NCBI GenBank assembly: GCA_009829735.1
Contig: CM020619.1
Span: forward strand, 316,590-380,589
Length of the DNA: 64,000 nt
From: Pyropia yezoensis
Lineage: Eukaryota; Rhodophyta; Bangiophyceae; Bangiales; Bangiaceae
Reading direction: 5' to 3'
Position 1 is the stretch's first letter. Every line of letters begins with the position of its first letter. Below are positions 63,632 to 64,000 of this stretch, one piece after another. The notes below the pieces were generated by a model. It was not told where the DNA came from and made no database searches. It saw only the letters and a program-made list of their open reading frames with translations. Position numbers and translations under genes: made by a program.

Positions 63632-64000
63632 TGTGCGAGCCGCGGGGGGGGCGGGGGGTGCGGGGGGGGGGGGGCGGAAGAGAGAGCGCGCGCAAGAGGG
63701 GCCGTCGCACCTTGTGGGGAGGGGGGAAGCGGCACGGCCAGGGGGTGCGGGGCGGGGCGACGGCGCCTGCAGATGATGACCAGTCCCAGCCCCGTCCCGC
63801 GCAGCGCGGGGGGCGAGCAAGCGGCCGCCACGGCGGCACACGCACCTGCAGCCTACCGCAACGTGGACCCAGCAATGGGGTGCGCGTCGTCGACCAGCTC
63901 GATGCGGCGCGGTCGGTGGGGCGCCCACCAGCTCGATTAACACGCGCAACTGTGCGGCGTGGGGGCAGGCTGGCTGCACGCAGAGACCGTTGGCACCCAC
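63632..64000. promoter_or_regulatory. Upstream region of the kinase gene
   Basis: GC-rich, with G12 at about 63662-63673. No coding sequence supported and no clear core promoter element; the right edge of the window cuts it. Confidence 0.4.

Noticed and set aside
63632-64000. N-terminal extension of the kinase
   Set aside because: Low-complexity, Pro/Arg-rich, and the kinase domain is complete from 63631.

Overview
This is a nuclear window from a very GC-rich, intron-poor eukaryote. The host genes are almost pure G/C at third codon positions. One gene is nearly 10 kb and another 4.6 kb with no visible intron, and the two introns that can be placed exactly (495 and 624 bp) have canonical GT-AG ends. 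TAF1, an OCRL-like 5-phosphatase, a kinesin and Ty3/gypsy elements rule out a prokaryote. The best guess is a bangiophyte red alga (Porphyra/Pyropia type). This is inferred from composition and gene structure, and a GC-rich green alga is not excluded. Homopolymeric G/C tracts of 15-46 nt are scattered throughout, and several coincide with reading-frame breaks, so they may be real microsatellites, assembly errors, or both.

Layout. 1-1013: 5' part of a Kelch-like gene (minus strand) running off the left edge. 1014-4250: G-rich and minisatellite spacer. 4260-6776: an orphan 838-aa protein (minus). 9426-12226: a decayed or multi-exon Plavaka/CACTA-like transposase (plus), cut by a 500-N gap (12227-12726). 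12727-20797: a chromodomain-bearing Ty3/gypsy element (plus; called gypsy-1) with an antisense two-part reading frame between pol and the 3' LTR. It is inserted in the integrase of a second gypsy element (gypsy-2, minus, 20798-26142). 26143-35265: no recognisable gene, only simple repeats and long poly-G tracts. 35266-45096: a giant kinesin (minus) with PLAT and CBM20 domains. 47108-51685: an OCRL/INPP5B-like inositol polyphosphate 5-phosphatase (plus). 52442-60061: TAF1 (minus, two exons). 60590-61045: a Rid-family protein (plus). 62000-63631: a protein kinase (minus, two exons).

The right half (35-64 kb) is ordinary gene-dense host DNA, with divergent pairs (kinesin/5-phosphatase, TAF1/Rid) and a convergent pair (5-phosphatase/TAF1). 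The left half is mobile-element and repeat territory. The most interesting signals are: a kinesin fused to a starch-binding module; a -1 frameshift heptamer GGGAAAC conserved at the gag/pol junction of both gypsy elements; the antisense frame split by a single in-frame UAG flanked by AUGs; and a GTACAGTA motif clustered in three intergenic regions.
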